DNA of 64,000 bases from assembly GCA_020975725.1 (NCBI GenBank), contig QXJR01000009.1:124001-188000 (forward strand), read 5' to 3'. Each line of letters opens with the position of its first letter. Within the stretch, counting starts at the first letter, position 1. A program made the position numbers and the translations under genes. This DNA is from Picocystis sp. L7. Lineage: Eukaryota; Chlorophyta; Picocystophyceae; Picocystales; Picocystaceae. Positions 1 to 9,568 of this stretch are shown in pieces. The notes below the pieces were generated by a model. The model searched no databases. It saw only the letters and a program-made list of their open reading frames with translations, and had not been told where the DNA came from.

Positions 1-543
1 CAAATGGCCTACTGGTACTACATGTATGCAAACGCAATGCAAGCCTATCACATGCATGATAGGAACCACAACACAGATCGGACCAATGCTGCTGTCCCCG
101 TGCGAAATGTCACCGAAGCAGGACCTCCTGCGCCCACCGAAGTAAGGAAGCCGGATCAGCCGCGGATCCTCCAAAGCACCCTGCAGAAGCCCAAGCCTGC
201 CCCAACAGCTTTGAAATCGGGACTTCCAAATGCAACCCCCAAAGCGAAGAAAGATTTTTACTCGGCAATCGCACTCCAGATGAAGCACGTTTCCCCGAAG
301 AAGAGAGAACGTGAACGCTCACCGGAAATGGGAGAGAATGGCACGAGCAAGAAGGTGAAGCCGGGGCAAGAGGTCAAGGTATGCAACAACTGTGGAACTA
401 CAGATACACCGTTTTGGAGGAAAGAAAAAACGGGTGGCATGCCTCTTTGCAACGCTTGTGGGCTTTATTGTGCTAAGAACGATGCGCCGCGTCCTAAACT
501 GCTCTGGAGGAGGCCGTCCACGCCCCCCAAGCTGTCTGCATAA
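1..543 (+). CDS. GATA-type zinc finger transcription factor (5' end may lie outside the window)
   Basis: Probable sequence-specific nuclear DNA-binding protein. Counting from the ATG at base 4, one GATA finger occupies residues 127-152 with cysteines C127, C130, C149 and C152 (C-x2-C-x18-C-x2-C, the loop length usual in plant GATA factors). It ends in the expected NACGL-type motif and a short basic tail. The first 120 residues are low-complexity, rich in Asn, His, Pro and Lys, with no second domain. The frame is open to the window edge, so the ATG at 4 may be internal. The gene is convergent with the TRM7 gene. Target genes cannot be inferred. The finger is certain; the N-terminus is not. Confidence 0.85.
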   Translation, partial: QMAYWYYMYANAMQAYHMHDRNHNTDRTNAAVPVRNVTEAGPPAPTEVRKPDQPRILQSTLQKPKPAPTALKSGLPNATPKAKKDFYSAIALQMKHVSPKKRERERSPEMGENGTSKKVKPGQEVKVCNNCGTTDTPFWRKEKTGGMPLCNACGLYCAKNDAPRPKLLWRRPSTPPKLSA

Positions 544-853
544 GTCGGCGCGCCGTACAGACCACTGCAGAGTAGTAGAACATGGCATTTTCAAGCCATT
601 CGGTTGCTGTACATAAGAAGGCCTGATCCGCTCTCCAGGAATCCAGATTCTTTGCCACGTGTGGCCTGAACACGTACGTGGTCGATTTGACCGACGATTC
701 AAGAGGGTGCAAAACAACAAGGAGGTTCGCTGCAGCGTTCAGCGCAACTTCCTTTACATGTGTATTATTGAACACCCAGAAGACTCTCGATAAATAGAGA
801 AAGCCTGGAAATTAAGATGCTATTGATGGCCAAAACACGCACTGCCTCGAGTT
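544..853. other. convergent 3' region between the GATA and TRM7 genes
   Basis: About 310 bp separate the two stop codons. It should hold both 3' UTRs. I see no RNA gene, repeat or conserved open frame in it. Confidence 0.5.
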
Positions 854-1765
854 TCATCCCACGCCGCCATGATCACCGCCACAAACCTGCCTTCCTTCCC
901 GTTCGATGGCAGTTTTGTACGCAGGGGCAATCGGGGGTTGCACGGGATGGAGCTGCACGTAGGTTCCGTCATCTGGCAGCTCGTAGGACTGGTCTGGATC
1001 CCATCCTTCGTGGTCTTTGCACAGGACAAACGGGACCACGGCTTCCCAGGGATCGCCCAACCTACCCTCCCCTCCATCCATGGGCAGCTGGCTTTCGCAC
1101 GTGGCCAGCAACTCCTTGAATCTACTCCTTTCGAATCCTTGGGGTGGTGCATAACCTTGGCAGACCACGAAAGCTTCCACGCTGGAATTGCGGCAGCATC
1201 TGGGCTTGGCACAGGTGACTTTATCGAAGAACAGTCCGAGCTGAGCGTAGAGCACGGCAATGTCCTTTCCTCGGAAGATCTTGGCCACGAAGTTCCCTCC
1301 AGTCCGAAGCACGTGTGTGGTGATCCACAGTGCAGCTCGCACGAGTTCGGCTTGGATGTACTCGTCGAAATCGTGGAGCCCCGTGACATCCGGCGCTCCA
1401 TCGCTGAGCACCAGATCTGCGTGCATTCCGTCGAAGTGTCGGATGACTTCCATGGCCGTTTCTTCGCAGGTGATGTCCCCTCTCATTTGGATGACGCCTT
1501 CGATGGGCGTCATGGGTTGCATGTCGATGGCCACCAGTTTGGGGGGTTCGCGTCCTTGTTCCAGCGCGGGAAGGTAGACCTTTCTGCTCAGCACCTGGCT
1601 CCAGCTCCCGGGTGCCGCACACAGGTCTACGACGTGTTTCACATCCTTGAGTATGTCGAATTGATCGTCGATCTGCATCAACTTGTACGCACTCCTGGCC
1701 CTCCAACCCTCCTCCTTGGCTTTCCGATAGTAGATGTCTCGTTTGTCCTTGGACCATCGTCCCAT
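854..1765 (-). CDS. TRM7: FtsJ-family tRNA 2'-O-methyltransferase, TRM7/FTSJ1 type
   Basis: A 303-residue SAM-dependent ribose methyltransferase. In yeast and human this family methylates positions 32 and 34 of the tRNA anticodon loop in the cytosol. The protein opens MGRWSKDKRDIYYRKAKEEG, nearly the family's canonical N-terminus, which fixes the start at 1765 even though the frame stays open far upstream. The SAM-binding motif DLCAAPGSWSQ lies near residues 47-57. The catalytic K-D-K-E tetrad is visible as K28, D122, K162 and E197. Length matches the family, and nothing suggests an organellar signal. The gene is divergent from the DDX6-like helicase. Confidence 0.95.
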   Translation of the reverse strand: MGRWSKDKRDIYYRKAKEEGWRARSAYKLMQIDDQFDILKDVKHVVDLCAAPGSWSQVLSRKVYLPALEQGREPPKLVAIDMQPMTPIEGVIQMRGDITCEETAMEVIRHFDGMHADLVLSDGAPDVTGLHDFDEYIQAELVRAALWITTHVLRTGGNFVAKIFRGKDIAVLYAQLGLFFDKVTCAKPRCCRNSSVEAFVVCQGYAPPQGFERSRFKELLATCESQLPMDGGEGRLGDPWEAVVPFVLCKDHEGWDPDQSYELPDDGTYVQLHPVQPPIAPAYKTAIEREGRQVCGGDHGGVG

Positions 1766-2716
1766 GCCTTCCCGCGGTCTTCTTCCTCCTCCTCCTCCTC
1801 CTGGTGCCGTGCCGTTCGCGATCCCTCGAGCTCCCAAGTCCACCACCAATCCCGCATCCGCTCCGCTCCAGTCGTCGGTCGAAAGGATCGAACCGGACCG
1901 GTCTTCCTTTCTGGGCTCGTGCGTCCAGGTCAAAGGGGTCCTTCTGAACCGAGGAGGTGAACCGAACGTCGAAGGCTTCGAAAGGGAGAGGACCGATACC
2001 ATCCGTGGGGGATCGTGGGGGACGGATCGAGGACGCTGGGGAACGGATCCTGAGCAGCGCATGCGCGCCTGGGGACGTTCCCCGGTCTTTCGTCCTCGAA
2101 TAGGGCACCGTCGATGCGCATGTACCGTCGAGGATGGTCCTCGTTGGCACACGTCGAGACGGCCCCCTTTTGCTCCGAGTCGTACCCCACGAACGCCCGT
2201 ACCATGGACGGCGATCGCAGAGCCGTCCGGGGCTGGGATCCCCACCCGACCTCGCCCCCTTTCCTCTGCGTCCCCCGTCTCCTTCCCCTTCCCCTTCCCC
2301 TAGTCCATCGGACACCGTTTCCCCGTCCTCCCTTTCCCCGACGAGGAAGGGATCCTCCCTCGAGTCCTGGGAAGGGACGAGGCCAGACTCGAAGACAGAT
2401 CCGACAAAGTGCGCCGATCGAGCCGTGCTCGGCCGCACACGCGTGCGTCTCGTGACGAGGAAGCACCGAACGTAGGCGAGAGAGGCCTTGGAAGAGGGAC
2501 TGGACGATCCCAGGGAGACGCAGGAAGGGAGATCGCCGTCCGGAGGACGGAAAGAAGCGCGGCAAAAGCCACACGAGAGAGGGTTGCCGAGGGGTCGAAG
2601 AGAACGGGAGGAGCACGATCCAAGACGTCGTGTGAACCGAGTGGAGTCGGAGACGAAGCTTCGGACGCATCGTGCCGTTGTGAAAGGGGCGGAGTGGAAG
2701 AAAAGAAACGGGGAAC
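1766..2716. promoter_or_regulatory. GC-rich divergent promoter region, TRM7 / DDX6
   Basis: About 950 bp between two outward-facing start codons. It is GC-rich with C/T-rich runs (about 2263-2310, CCTTCC units). TTCGAAAGGG sits at 1977-1986, 212 bp upstream of TRM7, a motif also seen near other starts in this window. Long frames here (for example 1221-3029 on the minus strand) are composition artefacts without recognisable protein features. I see no gene. Confidence 0.5.
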
Positions 2717-4192
2717 ATGGCGCAGTACCCTCCACACGGGACCTATCCTCCGCCGTATGGACAGGCGTATCCGCCGCACCAAAACTACTACGGCCAGTAT
2801 CCGCACATGATGCCACCGCAGGTGCAGATGCAGATGGGACAACAACAACAGCAACAGAATGCGCAGCAGCAGCCCCAAGCGCAGCTTCCCATGCACATGA
2901 TGCCGCCATACCTGCAGCAACAGATGGGAAACTTTCAACCCATGCCGACGGGACCACCCCCGCCAGTGCCTCCGACAAAAGAAGAGCCCGACTGGAAAAA
3001 GGACCTGAACGTACCCGCGGCGGACGCACGCGTGAAGACGGAAGACGTCACCGCCACCAAAGGTAACGAGTTTGAAGACTACTACCTCAAAAGAGAGATA
3101 CTCATGGGAATTTACGAGAAAGGATTTGAAAAGCCCTCGCCCATCCAAGAAGAGAGCATTCCCATTGCGCTTTCGGGTAGGGACATCCTGGCAAGGGCCA
3201 AGAACGGAACAGGAAAGACTGCGTCCTTCTGCATACCTGCCCTCGAAAAAATCGACGCGTCCAAGAACCAGATACAGGTACTCATCCTGGTGCCAACTAG
3301 GGAGCTTGCCTTGCAAACTGCGCAGGTCTGCAAAGAACTTGGCAAGCACACGGACATACAGGTCATGGTAACAACAGGAGGCACCAGTCTCAAGGACGAT
3401 ATCATGCGGCTGCACAACCCGGTGCACTTGCTCGTGGCGACGCCTGGCCGAGTATTAGACTTGGCGCAGAAGAAGGTTGCAAAGCTCTCAACCGTGCAGA
3501 TGGTGGCCATGGACGAAGCGGACAAGCTCCTTTCTCCGGAGTTTGTGCCATTAATTGAGCAGATCCTTGACCTCACCGCGCCCAAGCGACAGCTGATGCT
3601 GTACTCGGCAACATTTCCGGTGACTGTCAAACAGTTCAAGGACAAATGGTTGACAAGGCCCTACATCATCAACCTGATGGAAGAGCTTACCTTGAAGGGT
3701 GTAACGCAGTACTATGCGTTCGTCCCAGAGAAGCAGAAGGTGCATTGCTTGAACACGCTGTTTTCCAAGCTGCAGATCAACCAATCAATCATCTTTTGCA
3801 ACTCCGTCAACCGAGTGGAGCTTCTAGCCAAGAAAATCACAGACCTTGGCTACTCGTGCTTTTACATTCATGCCAAGATGCTGCAATCGCACCGAAACCG
3901 CGTGTTTCACGACTTCAGGAATGGCGCTTGCAGAAACTTGGTTTCCTCCGACCTTTTCACCCGAGGCATAGACATCCAGTCTGTGAATGTGGTGATCAAC
4001 TTTGACTTTCCAAAGAATGCGGAAACGTACCTGCACAGGGTTGGGCGTTCGGGACGGTTTGGTCACCTGGGCCTCGCTGTAAACCTCATCACGTACGAGG
4101 ACCGTCACAACCTGTATCGCATTGAGCAAGAACTGGGCACCGAAATCAAACCCATTCCGTCCCAGATTGACACAGCACTATACTGCCAATAG
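2717..4192 (+). CDS. DHH1: DEAD-box ATP-dependent RNA helicase, DDX6/Dhh1 family
   Basis: A 491-residue RNA helicase of the decapping-activator family that represses translation and promotes mRNA decay in P-bodies. Residues 1 to about 90 are a Pro/Gln/Met-rich low-complexity tail, as in plant RH6/RH8/RH12. The core follows: Walker A AKNGTGKT at 161-168, [16 protein letters not shown] inside MDEADK, SAT, and the C-terminal [10 protein letters not shown]. Sequence between the motifs matches DDX6 rather than eIF4A. The ATG at 2717 is the first in frame. No intron is needed. AATAAA-like signals follow near 4499 and 4529. It is convergent with selenoprotein K. Confidence 0.96.
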   Translation: MAQYPPHGTYPPPYGQAYPPHQNYYGQYPHMMPPQVQMQMGQQQQQQNAQQQPQAQLPMHMMPPYLQQQMGNFQPMPTGPPPPVPPTKEEPDWKKDLNVPAADARVKTEDVTATKGNEFEDYYLKREILMGIYEKGFEKPSPIQEESIPIALSGRDILARAKNGTGKTASFCIPALEKIDASKNQIQVLILVPTRELALQTAQVCKELGKHTDIQVMVTTGGTSLKDDIMRLHNPVHLLVATPGRVLDLAQKKVAKLSTVQMVAMDEADKLLSPEFVPLIEQILDLTAPKRQLMLYSATFPVTVKQFKDKWLTRPYIINLMEELTLKGVTQYYAFVPEKQKVHCLNTLFSKLQINQSIIFCNSVNRVELLAKKITDLGYSCFYIHAKMLQSHRNRVFHDFRNGACRNLVSSDLFTRGIDIQSVNVVINFDFPKNAETYLHRVGRSGRFGHLGLAVNLITYEDRHNLYRIEQELGTEIKPIPSQIDTALYCQ

Positions 4193-4854
4193 GCCCCCGC
4201 CATGGTGATGGGCTTCCAAGCAAGGCAGTTGGATGGGAAGGGAGTGAGGCAAGGGTGCAATGACCTTGGTTCGGCCAGAGGAGCGTTGTATCGTGGTCCT
4301 CTGTTGGCGTTGAATAATGTTAACCCGCACGGTAGGTGGGGGTACCGCACCGTTTTGGTGCAAGGGGTGTTGTGTGACTTGCGAGGACGGCGAACGCCTT
4401 GTCATTCCAGGTCGTGACGATAGCACCTTTATGTTTACGGGTGCTAGGAATCATGCCTTGGAGCAGACTGTTTTATGCCGTGGCTCGTTGCAGAAGCGAA
4501 TAAACCGACCGGCACACGCTCTGCCGGGAAATAAACTGCAAGCATTTATCTGCCGCAGGAGACATATTGGTAAAAAAAGAAAAAAAAAGCATCTGGTTTT
4601 GAAAGTGCAAGTGTTTAATACATTGTGAGTCAGGACTTGGTGCGAAGGGGGCATTCCATCCCAGCCGTTCGTTGGCCGACCGGACCTCGTAGGTTCGGCC
4701 CGTGTGCATTCCCTTGGGGGCTTTTTGCACAGGGGCGTCATGCACGAGCGTCTTTTCGTCGTCCATTCGTCCTTCACTGCATCGGGGACGTTTCGACCGT
4801 CCTGGTCCGTCTCGTACCCTCGGAGCATTCCTCGGAGGGTCCTCGACGGACCCA
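4193..4854. other. convergent 3' regions of the DDX6 and selenoprotein K genes
   Basis: About 660 bp between the two stops. The plus-strand half holds likely DDX6 polyadenylation signals (AATAAA near 4499 and 4529). The minus-strand half is the selenoprotein K 3' UTR with its SECIS element. I see no other gene. Confidence 0.6.
4686..4748 (-). promoter_or_regulatory. SECIS element in the 3' UTR of selenoprotein K
   Basis: Read on the minus strand, the order is: lower stem CTCGT/ACGAG (4744-4748 with 4686-4690); then the SECIS core with ATGA at 4738-4741 facing CGAA at 4694-4697, giving the tandem G.A pairs; then a roughly 10-bp stem GCCCCTGTGC/GCACACGGGC with one C.C mismatch; then an apical loop starting AAAAA. 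A C-rich/GGG pairing inside the loop would make it a form-II SECIS. It starts about 107 nt after the selenoprotein stop codon. These features are what SBP2 needs to recode UGA as selenocysteine. The fold was drawn by hand and no energy was computed. Confidence 0.85.
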
Positions 4855-5400
4855 TTAGCGTCATCCACCTCCCATCACGGCACAGCTTGGACCACGACTG
4901 TTTCGGACGTTGTCCATGCCGTGGACTCTACCACGGGAACTTCCTCCTCCCCCTCCTCCGTTCCACCTTCCTCCACCGCTTCCTGGCGGCGGACGTGGTC
5001 CACCTGGTCCGCGAATGCGCGTTTTTTTATCGCCTTGGACGTAGCTGTCGGTGGCTTCGGCCTGGTTGCGGTGGTTCTCGTCAGTCGTCCAGGACCCACG
5101 TTTCCTTGTCGTCGTCCGCTTTTTTTCTTTTCGGGTTCTTTTTCTCCACGTACCGAGATCATGGTTTGGAAGCTGTGCGTGCATGCACGATCGTCCGCGG
5201 CGGTGGGTCAGCACGTTTGTTTCCGTCGTTGTTTTTCGGTCCCGTTCGTCCCGTGTTTGGCGTTCCTTTCATTCGTGCGTCTATCTTTCGTCCACGTACA
5301 AGTATCCGATCGTGTTGAAGATCTCCCAGACCCATCCCACCAGTCTGTTCAGCGACCAAGGTTGCGTTTCCACCACTCTTCCGCCGTCCACGTACGGCAT
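4855..5400 (-). CDS. SELENOK: selenoprotein K, three exons, UGA read as selenocysteine
   Basis: Small ER-membrane selenoprotein; in animals it takes part in ER-associated degradation and protein palmitoylation. Exons are 5300-5400, 5154-5172 (a 19-nt microexon) and 4855-5061, giving 108 residues. The N-terminus MPYVDGGRVVETQPW, one membrane helix ending FFQTM, a Gly/Pro/Arg-rich tail and the terminus MGGGUR match the family, which ends GGUGR. U is the TGA at 4861-4863, followed by CGC and the true stop TAA at 4855-4857. Both introns (5173-5299 and 5062-5153) start GTACGTGGA, contain CTGAC and end CAG; phases join exactly. A SECIS lies downstream. Read without introns and recoding, the gene looks like two unrelated scraps. 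Confidence 0.9.
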
Positions 5401-6448
5401 CGTCGACGTGCTCGATCCGCGCGGACCGCCGCGTGCCTCGGTTGGTGGTTCGACCAGACACACCCTCAGACGGAGCCAGACACACCCCACACGTCCCTGG
5501 TTGCCCCTCCCCCTCCACCTGGGGTTGGGGTGTGTCTCCCTGCACCCTTCTCCCTTTCCGTTCCATTCCCAAGGGAAGGGACCCGGGGGTTCCCGATGGG
5601 ACCCTTCCTTTTCGAAAAGGATTCGTTTCGGGTCTATCCCCCCCTTCCCTTCCCTTCTCTCTCCGAGCTCGAGGGGGGTGGGGTGGGAACCCCCACGGGG
5701 AAGGTCCACCCGTGGGCGCCACACCGGCAGGGACAGAGAGAGATGGAGAGAGACAGATGGAGAGGGACAGAGAGATGGAGAGGGACAGAGAGATGGAGAG
5801 GGACAGAGAGATGGAGAGAGATAGAGATGGAGAGGGACAGATGGAGAGAGACAGATGGAGAGAGACAGATGGAGAAGGACAGAGATGGAGAGGGACAGAG
5901 AGATGGAGAGGGACAGAGATGGAGAGAGACAGGCAGAGATGGAGAGAGACAGAGATGGAGAGATGGAGGGACCCACAGGTGCCACACGCGCCTGGACCCT
6001 GCCGTGCAAGGACGCACGTGAACGGTCGAAGGCCGCGCGTCCGTCGATCCCATCGCCGATTGCGATGGATCCCGGTTTCGAACAAGGACCCGAGTGGACG
6101 CACGGGACGATTTCGAAAGCATCCCATGCGACGCACGTCCATGCGACGCTCCTCCACGCGCACGTGCACGTGCCAAGACCAGCCGACACCCGCGCTCGCG
6201 ACGCGGCCAGGACGTCTACTCCTTCCTCCTTCCATCCGTCCGTCCCATGGATCCCACTTACGTGCACGTGCACCAGCATGCGCACACGTCCGTCCTGCCT
6301 CGACGAACGAAGCCAGGTGCGGCCTGGGAGTCGGTCCACGTCACACGCCAACGCCGACGTCGGCGCATTCCCACGTGCACCGCCGACGCGCACGGGTCCG
6401 CGAGGGAGACGAGAGGGAGGACGGTTGCGCATCTGCGCGCATCGACGC
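5401..6448. other. divergent upstream region of selenoprotein K and RNase II, with minisatellite
   Basis: About 1,050 bp. The palindrome CCTTTTCGAAAAGG at 5607-5620 is one of several TTCGAA-centred sites upstream of genes here. A purine minisatellite occupies 5731-5971. The rest is GC-rich with open frames that look accidental (for example 4702-6021 plus and 5281-6852 minus). Confidence 0.5.
5731..5971. repeat. purine-rich minisatellite
   Basis: About 240 bp of imperfect tandem copies of a 16-18 bp unit built from GATGGAGAGGGACAGAGA and shorter GATGGAGAGAGACA versions. All purines lie on the plus strand except interspersed C and T. It sits between the two start codons and is open in several frames, giving Met-Glu-Arg-Asp repeats that should not be read as protein. 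Confidence 0.9.
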
Positions 6449-8614
6449 ATGTGGATGGCGTTGCGAGGGGCAGCCAGGCGCCAAGGCCTCGTCCCGCGGG
6501 CGAGGAGCCTCTCGGCTGCGCCTGCGCTGCGCAAAGGGAGCATGGTGGAGTTCCACAAAGGCGATCGGAAGTGGGACTTGGCCGTGTTGGACAAACCGGA
6601 CGGGAAGAAGAACTGGTTCGGAACCGATCGAAACGGGATCATCTTCTCCATACGACCGCAACAGATCGCCTTCACCGTGCCTGGAGACGGATACAACGTC
6701 GAAGACATCGGCACGGTGCTGTCGCAATCCAGACAGAACCGAGATCCAGAGCTCCTGCGAGTCGCATGGGAGATCCTGCAGGACGAAGGGAACGAAGCAA
6801 GCGTCGAAGACATCGAAAAAATGATGTTCTCCACCAGCAGCCCAGCCACCAAGTACGCGACTCACCGGATCCTCAGCGAAGACGTGGTCTACTTCAAGCG
6901 AAAAATCAAGAAAGGAACCGCCGTCTTCGAACCAAGGAAACCCGAACAAGTGCACAAGCGCCTGGAGGAGATGGAAAAAGCCAAGCAGAGAGTCGAAGAA
7001 GAAAAAAGGAAGATGGCGGCATTCGAAGCAGCCATCCGGGAAGCCATCCAACTGCCCAGAGAACAAAGACCCAAACCAGAAGAATGGAGAGAAAGAGACG
7101 TGAACGGAAGGTTGGAAGCCTTGGAATCCATGGCGTTGAACGTAGGACCAGCAGCAGGAACAGGAGAAGAGAGGGAAGCGGCAGAAGACACCCTCCTGAA
7201 GATGGGCTACGAGCCGTCCAACGAAGGAGCCCACCAGTTGCTCTCCGACATCGGAATGTGGGGCGCCTACGAAATCCTCGAATTGAGACGCAAGGAAACC
7301 TTCGGGTTGGGAATAAAGAGCTTCAAGCAAAACATCTGCGAGGCTGCCGAAGAGCTGATCGCGTCCACGCCACCTGACGCGGACCAATCCAGAAGGGTGG
7401 ACCTGACCAGCATGAAAGTGCTGACGATCGACGACGAAAGCACGACCGAGATCGATGATGGGGTCAGCTTTGAAGATCTGGGGAACGGGAGGTCGAGAGT
7501 ATGGATACACATTGCAGATCCAACTCGATGGGTTCATATGGACACAGTGCTCGAACGGGAAGCCAGGCGCAGGACCTCCACCGTCTACCTTCCGACTGGT
7601 TCCGTCCCCATGTTTCCAAGGGTTCTATCGGACGGACCATTCAGCTTACGGGCGGGACAAAAGTGCTGCGCCTTCAGCATAGGAGTGGTGGTGGCCGAAG
7701 ATGGTAGCATAGAATCGTACGATATGATACCATCCCTCATCACTCCCAAGTATCGGCTGACATACGACGATGCAGACGAACTCCTGAGTGAAAATTCGGC
7801 CATGGAACCGGAGTTGACGGCCATAGCCCAAGTTGCAGAGAGCCGCCGAGCATACCGAACTCGCAACGGAGCCGTGGACATTGCGTTGCCCGAGACGAAC
7901 GTCAAGGTGAAGAACGGCTTCCACGAGGATGCGGAGATCGACGTTTACCCGCTGTACATCGACAGCCCATCCCGGAAGCTGGTGGCAGAGCTCATGATTT
8001 TGGCTGGAGAGGTTACCGCGCTGGCAGGCACGGCAGCCGGCATTGCTCTACCCTATCGCGGGCAGCCAACCCCGGACCTTCCTCCCATGGAAGACCTCCT
8101 GATGCTACCAGAGGGTCCTTGTCGGGAGATCGCAAAGCGAAGCAGGATGACACGCAGCGTCCAGAGCTACAACGGTGCGATCCGACATGCTAGCCTCGGC
8201 CTTGCTGGGTACTGCCAGGTGAGCAGTCCCATTCGCCGGTACGGTGATATGCTTGTGCACTACCAGATGAAGGCGCACCTCCGAGGGACCAACGCACCCT
8301 TGAACGAAGAAGAGCTTGCGTTGGTGATGGATTACGTCGGTTCTGCCGCGAGGGAAACCCAACTGCTCCAGCGCGAGGTGGAGAGCTTTTGGACCACAGA
8401 GTTTTTCCGCCGTCAACCTCGTGATCGCGCCTACAAGGCACTGCTCCTGCGATGGTTGAGGGAGGACAGCATGCTTGCCTCGGTCTTGGTGGAAGAGTTT
8501 GGGATCGAGACTGCGGTTCGGATGAAGAACGGTCATCCTTTGGGTGCGCACATTTCCGTGGGGGTGTCGGAGGCCAATCCTCGTGCCGGGCGTCTCTTTT
8601 TCGAGGAGTGGTGA
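6449..8614 (+). CDS. organellar RNase II/R-family exoribonuclease
   Basis: A 721-residue 3'-5' exoribonuclease with an RNB domain, probably in chloroplast or mitochondrion like plant RNR1, where it matures rRNA and degrades RNA. The RNB signature is seen as LTIDDESTTEIDDG followed by WIHIADPTRW, with the metal-binding acidic residues; the domain runs to about residue 620. An N-terminal helical and coiled region (about 40-300) and a small C-terminal domain follow the family. I place the start at 6449 (MWMALRG) because residues 1-30 are Arg/Ala/Ser-rich like an organelle presequence; ATG 6455 is equally possible. The frame stays open upstream through the minisatellite, but that part is not protein-like. 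Confidence 0.9.
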   Translation: MWMALRGAARRQGLVPRARSLSAAPALRKGSMVEFHKGDRKWDLAVLDKPDGKKNWFGTDRNGIIFSIRPQQIAFTVPGDGYNVEDIGTVLSQSRQNRDPELLRVAWEILQDEGNEASVEDIEKMMFSTSSPATKYATHRILSEDVVYFKRKIKKGTAVFEPRKPEQVHKRLEEMEKAKQRVEEEKRKMAAFEAAIREAIQLPREQRPKPEEWRERDVNGRLEALESMALNVGPAAGTGEEREAAEDTLLKMGYEPSNEGAHQLLSDIGMWGAYEILELRRKETFGLGIKSFKQNICEAAEELIASTPPDADQSRRVDLTSMKVLTIDDESTTEIDDGVSFEDLGNGRSRVWIHIADPTRWVHMDTVLEREARRRTSTVYLPTGSVPMFPRVLSDGPFSLRAGQKCCAFSIGVVVAEDGSIESYDMIPSLITPKYRLTYDDADELLSENSAMEPELTAIAQVAESRRAYRTRNGAVDIALPETNVKVKNGFHEDAEIDVYPLYIDSPSRKLVAELMILAGEVTALAGTAAGIALPYRGQPTPDLPPMEDLLMLPEGPCREIAKRSRMTRSVQSYNGAIRHASLGLAGYCQVSSPIRRYGDMLVHYQMKAHLRGTNAPLNEEELALVMDYVGSAARETQLLQREVESFWTTEFFRRQPRDRAYKALLLRWLREDSMLASVLVEEFGIETAVRMKNGHPLGAHISVGVSEANPRAGRLFFEEW

Positions 8615-9568
8615 ATCCGATCCATCCGATGCATCTCTCCTGTGTGCATCGTACGGTGGGTACGTCCGCCACGTCGATCTTCCTCCCTTCGGAGGTCTCG
8701 AATAACACCATTGTAACCCTTTGCTTGGTTGAAGACCCATGGGTCCTGGGCTCTTCGTCCCCCCGGTTTCACCCGACGTGTCCCGAAAACCCACACCCCG
8801 AAAGGAGGACGAAAAGGAGGGAGAAGGAGGCCCATCCCAATTCCCACCTGGATCCCCCCCACCCCGACGGACACGTGTCCGCCCCGGGGAGGGTGGAAAC
8901 GCGATCCATCCGATCCATCCCGATCGATCCGAGGATCGGTTCGATCCGTGCGAGACGGGGAAGGGGGGGAGGGAAAAGGATGCCATCGGATCGATGGGAC
9001 ACGGATCGGATGGATCTCGACCGCCCGGGTCTGGGTGCTTCGTGTGGATGGGTGGGTGGATCCAACGGAGGGAGACGTTGTCAATTGTCCCTTCAATTCC
9101 CCCTTCCGGAAGGACCCCCGTCTCCGACTGCTGGGTGTCCCCATCCGATCGATCCACCCCACGACGGGAGGATGTCTCCAAGACTCTACGTTTCCCAGCC
9201 CCCTTCCCTGTTCCCCGAGGCAGGTGGAGCGACGCCCCCCCCCTCCCCAACCCGATCCTTCGGCCCAACCGGGGAGGGACCCGAGGGGTGTGGGACCCCG
9301 TCCCGGTCCACGTCGAGTCCAGACGCCATCCAACACGAAAGAGCGAAGTTCGAACCGCACACAGCACGTCCGAGCGATCCGTCGCCCAACCGGACCGAGG
9401 GGACGGGAGCGGTCTTGCCAAGGGGAACACGTCCACGTCCATCGCAAGGGAAGAAGACGGAAAGGTCGATCGGTTCGAAAGGGGGGAAGAAGACGTGCCC
9501 ACAGGCGAGGGACAGGACCGGAACGATACCAAGGCAACCACCGTCGTACCGACGTGCTCGGAGAAGGA
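8615..9568. other. GC-rich intergenic and promoter region
   Basis: About 950 bp between two same-strand genes. TGTAA at about 8713 is a candidate 3'-end signal for the RNase gene. The rest is GC-rich with many GATCGATCC-like words, and TTCGAAA at 9474-9480 is 90 bp before the next start. Long minus-strand frames (8105-9865, 8533-9537) have no protein-like content. Confidence 0.5.

Noticed and set aside
1221-3029. 602-residue minus-strand open frame across TRM7 and its promoter
   Set aside because: Arg/Ser/Pro composition of GC-rich shadow frames, no motif, and it overlaps the real TRM7 gene and the DDX6 start.
4702-6021. 439-residue plus-strand frame
   Set aside because: It runs antisense through all SelK exons and ends in the minisatellite; no protein-like conservation.
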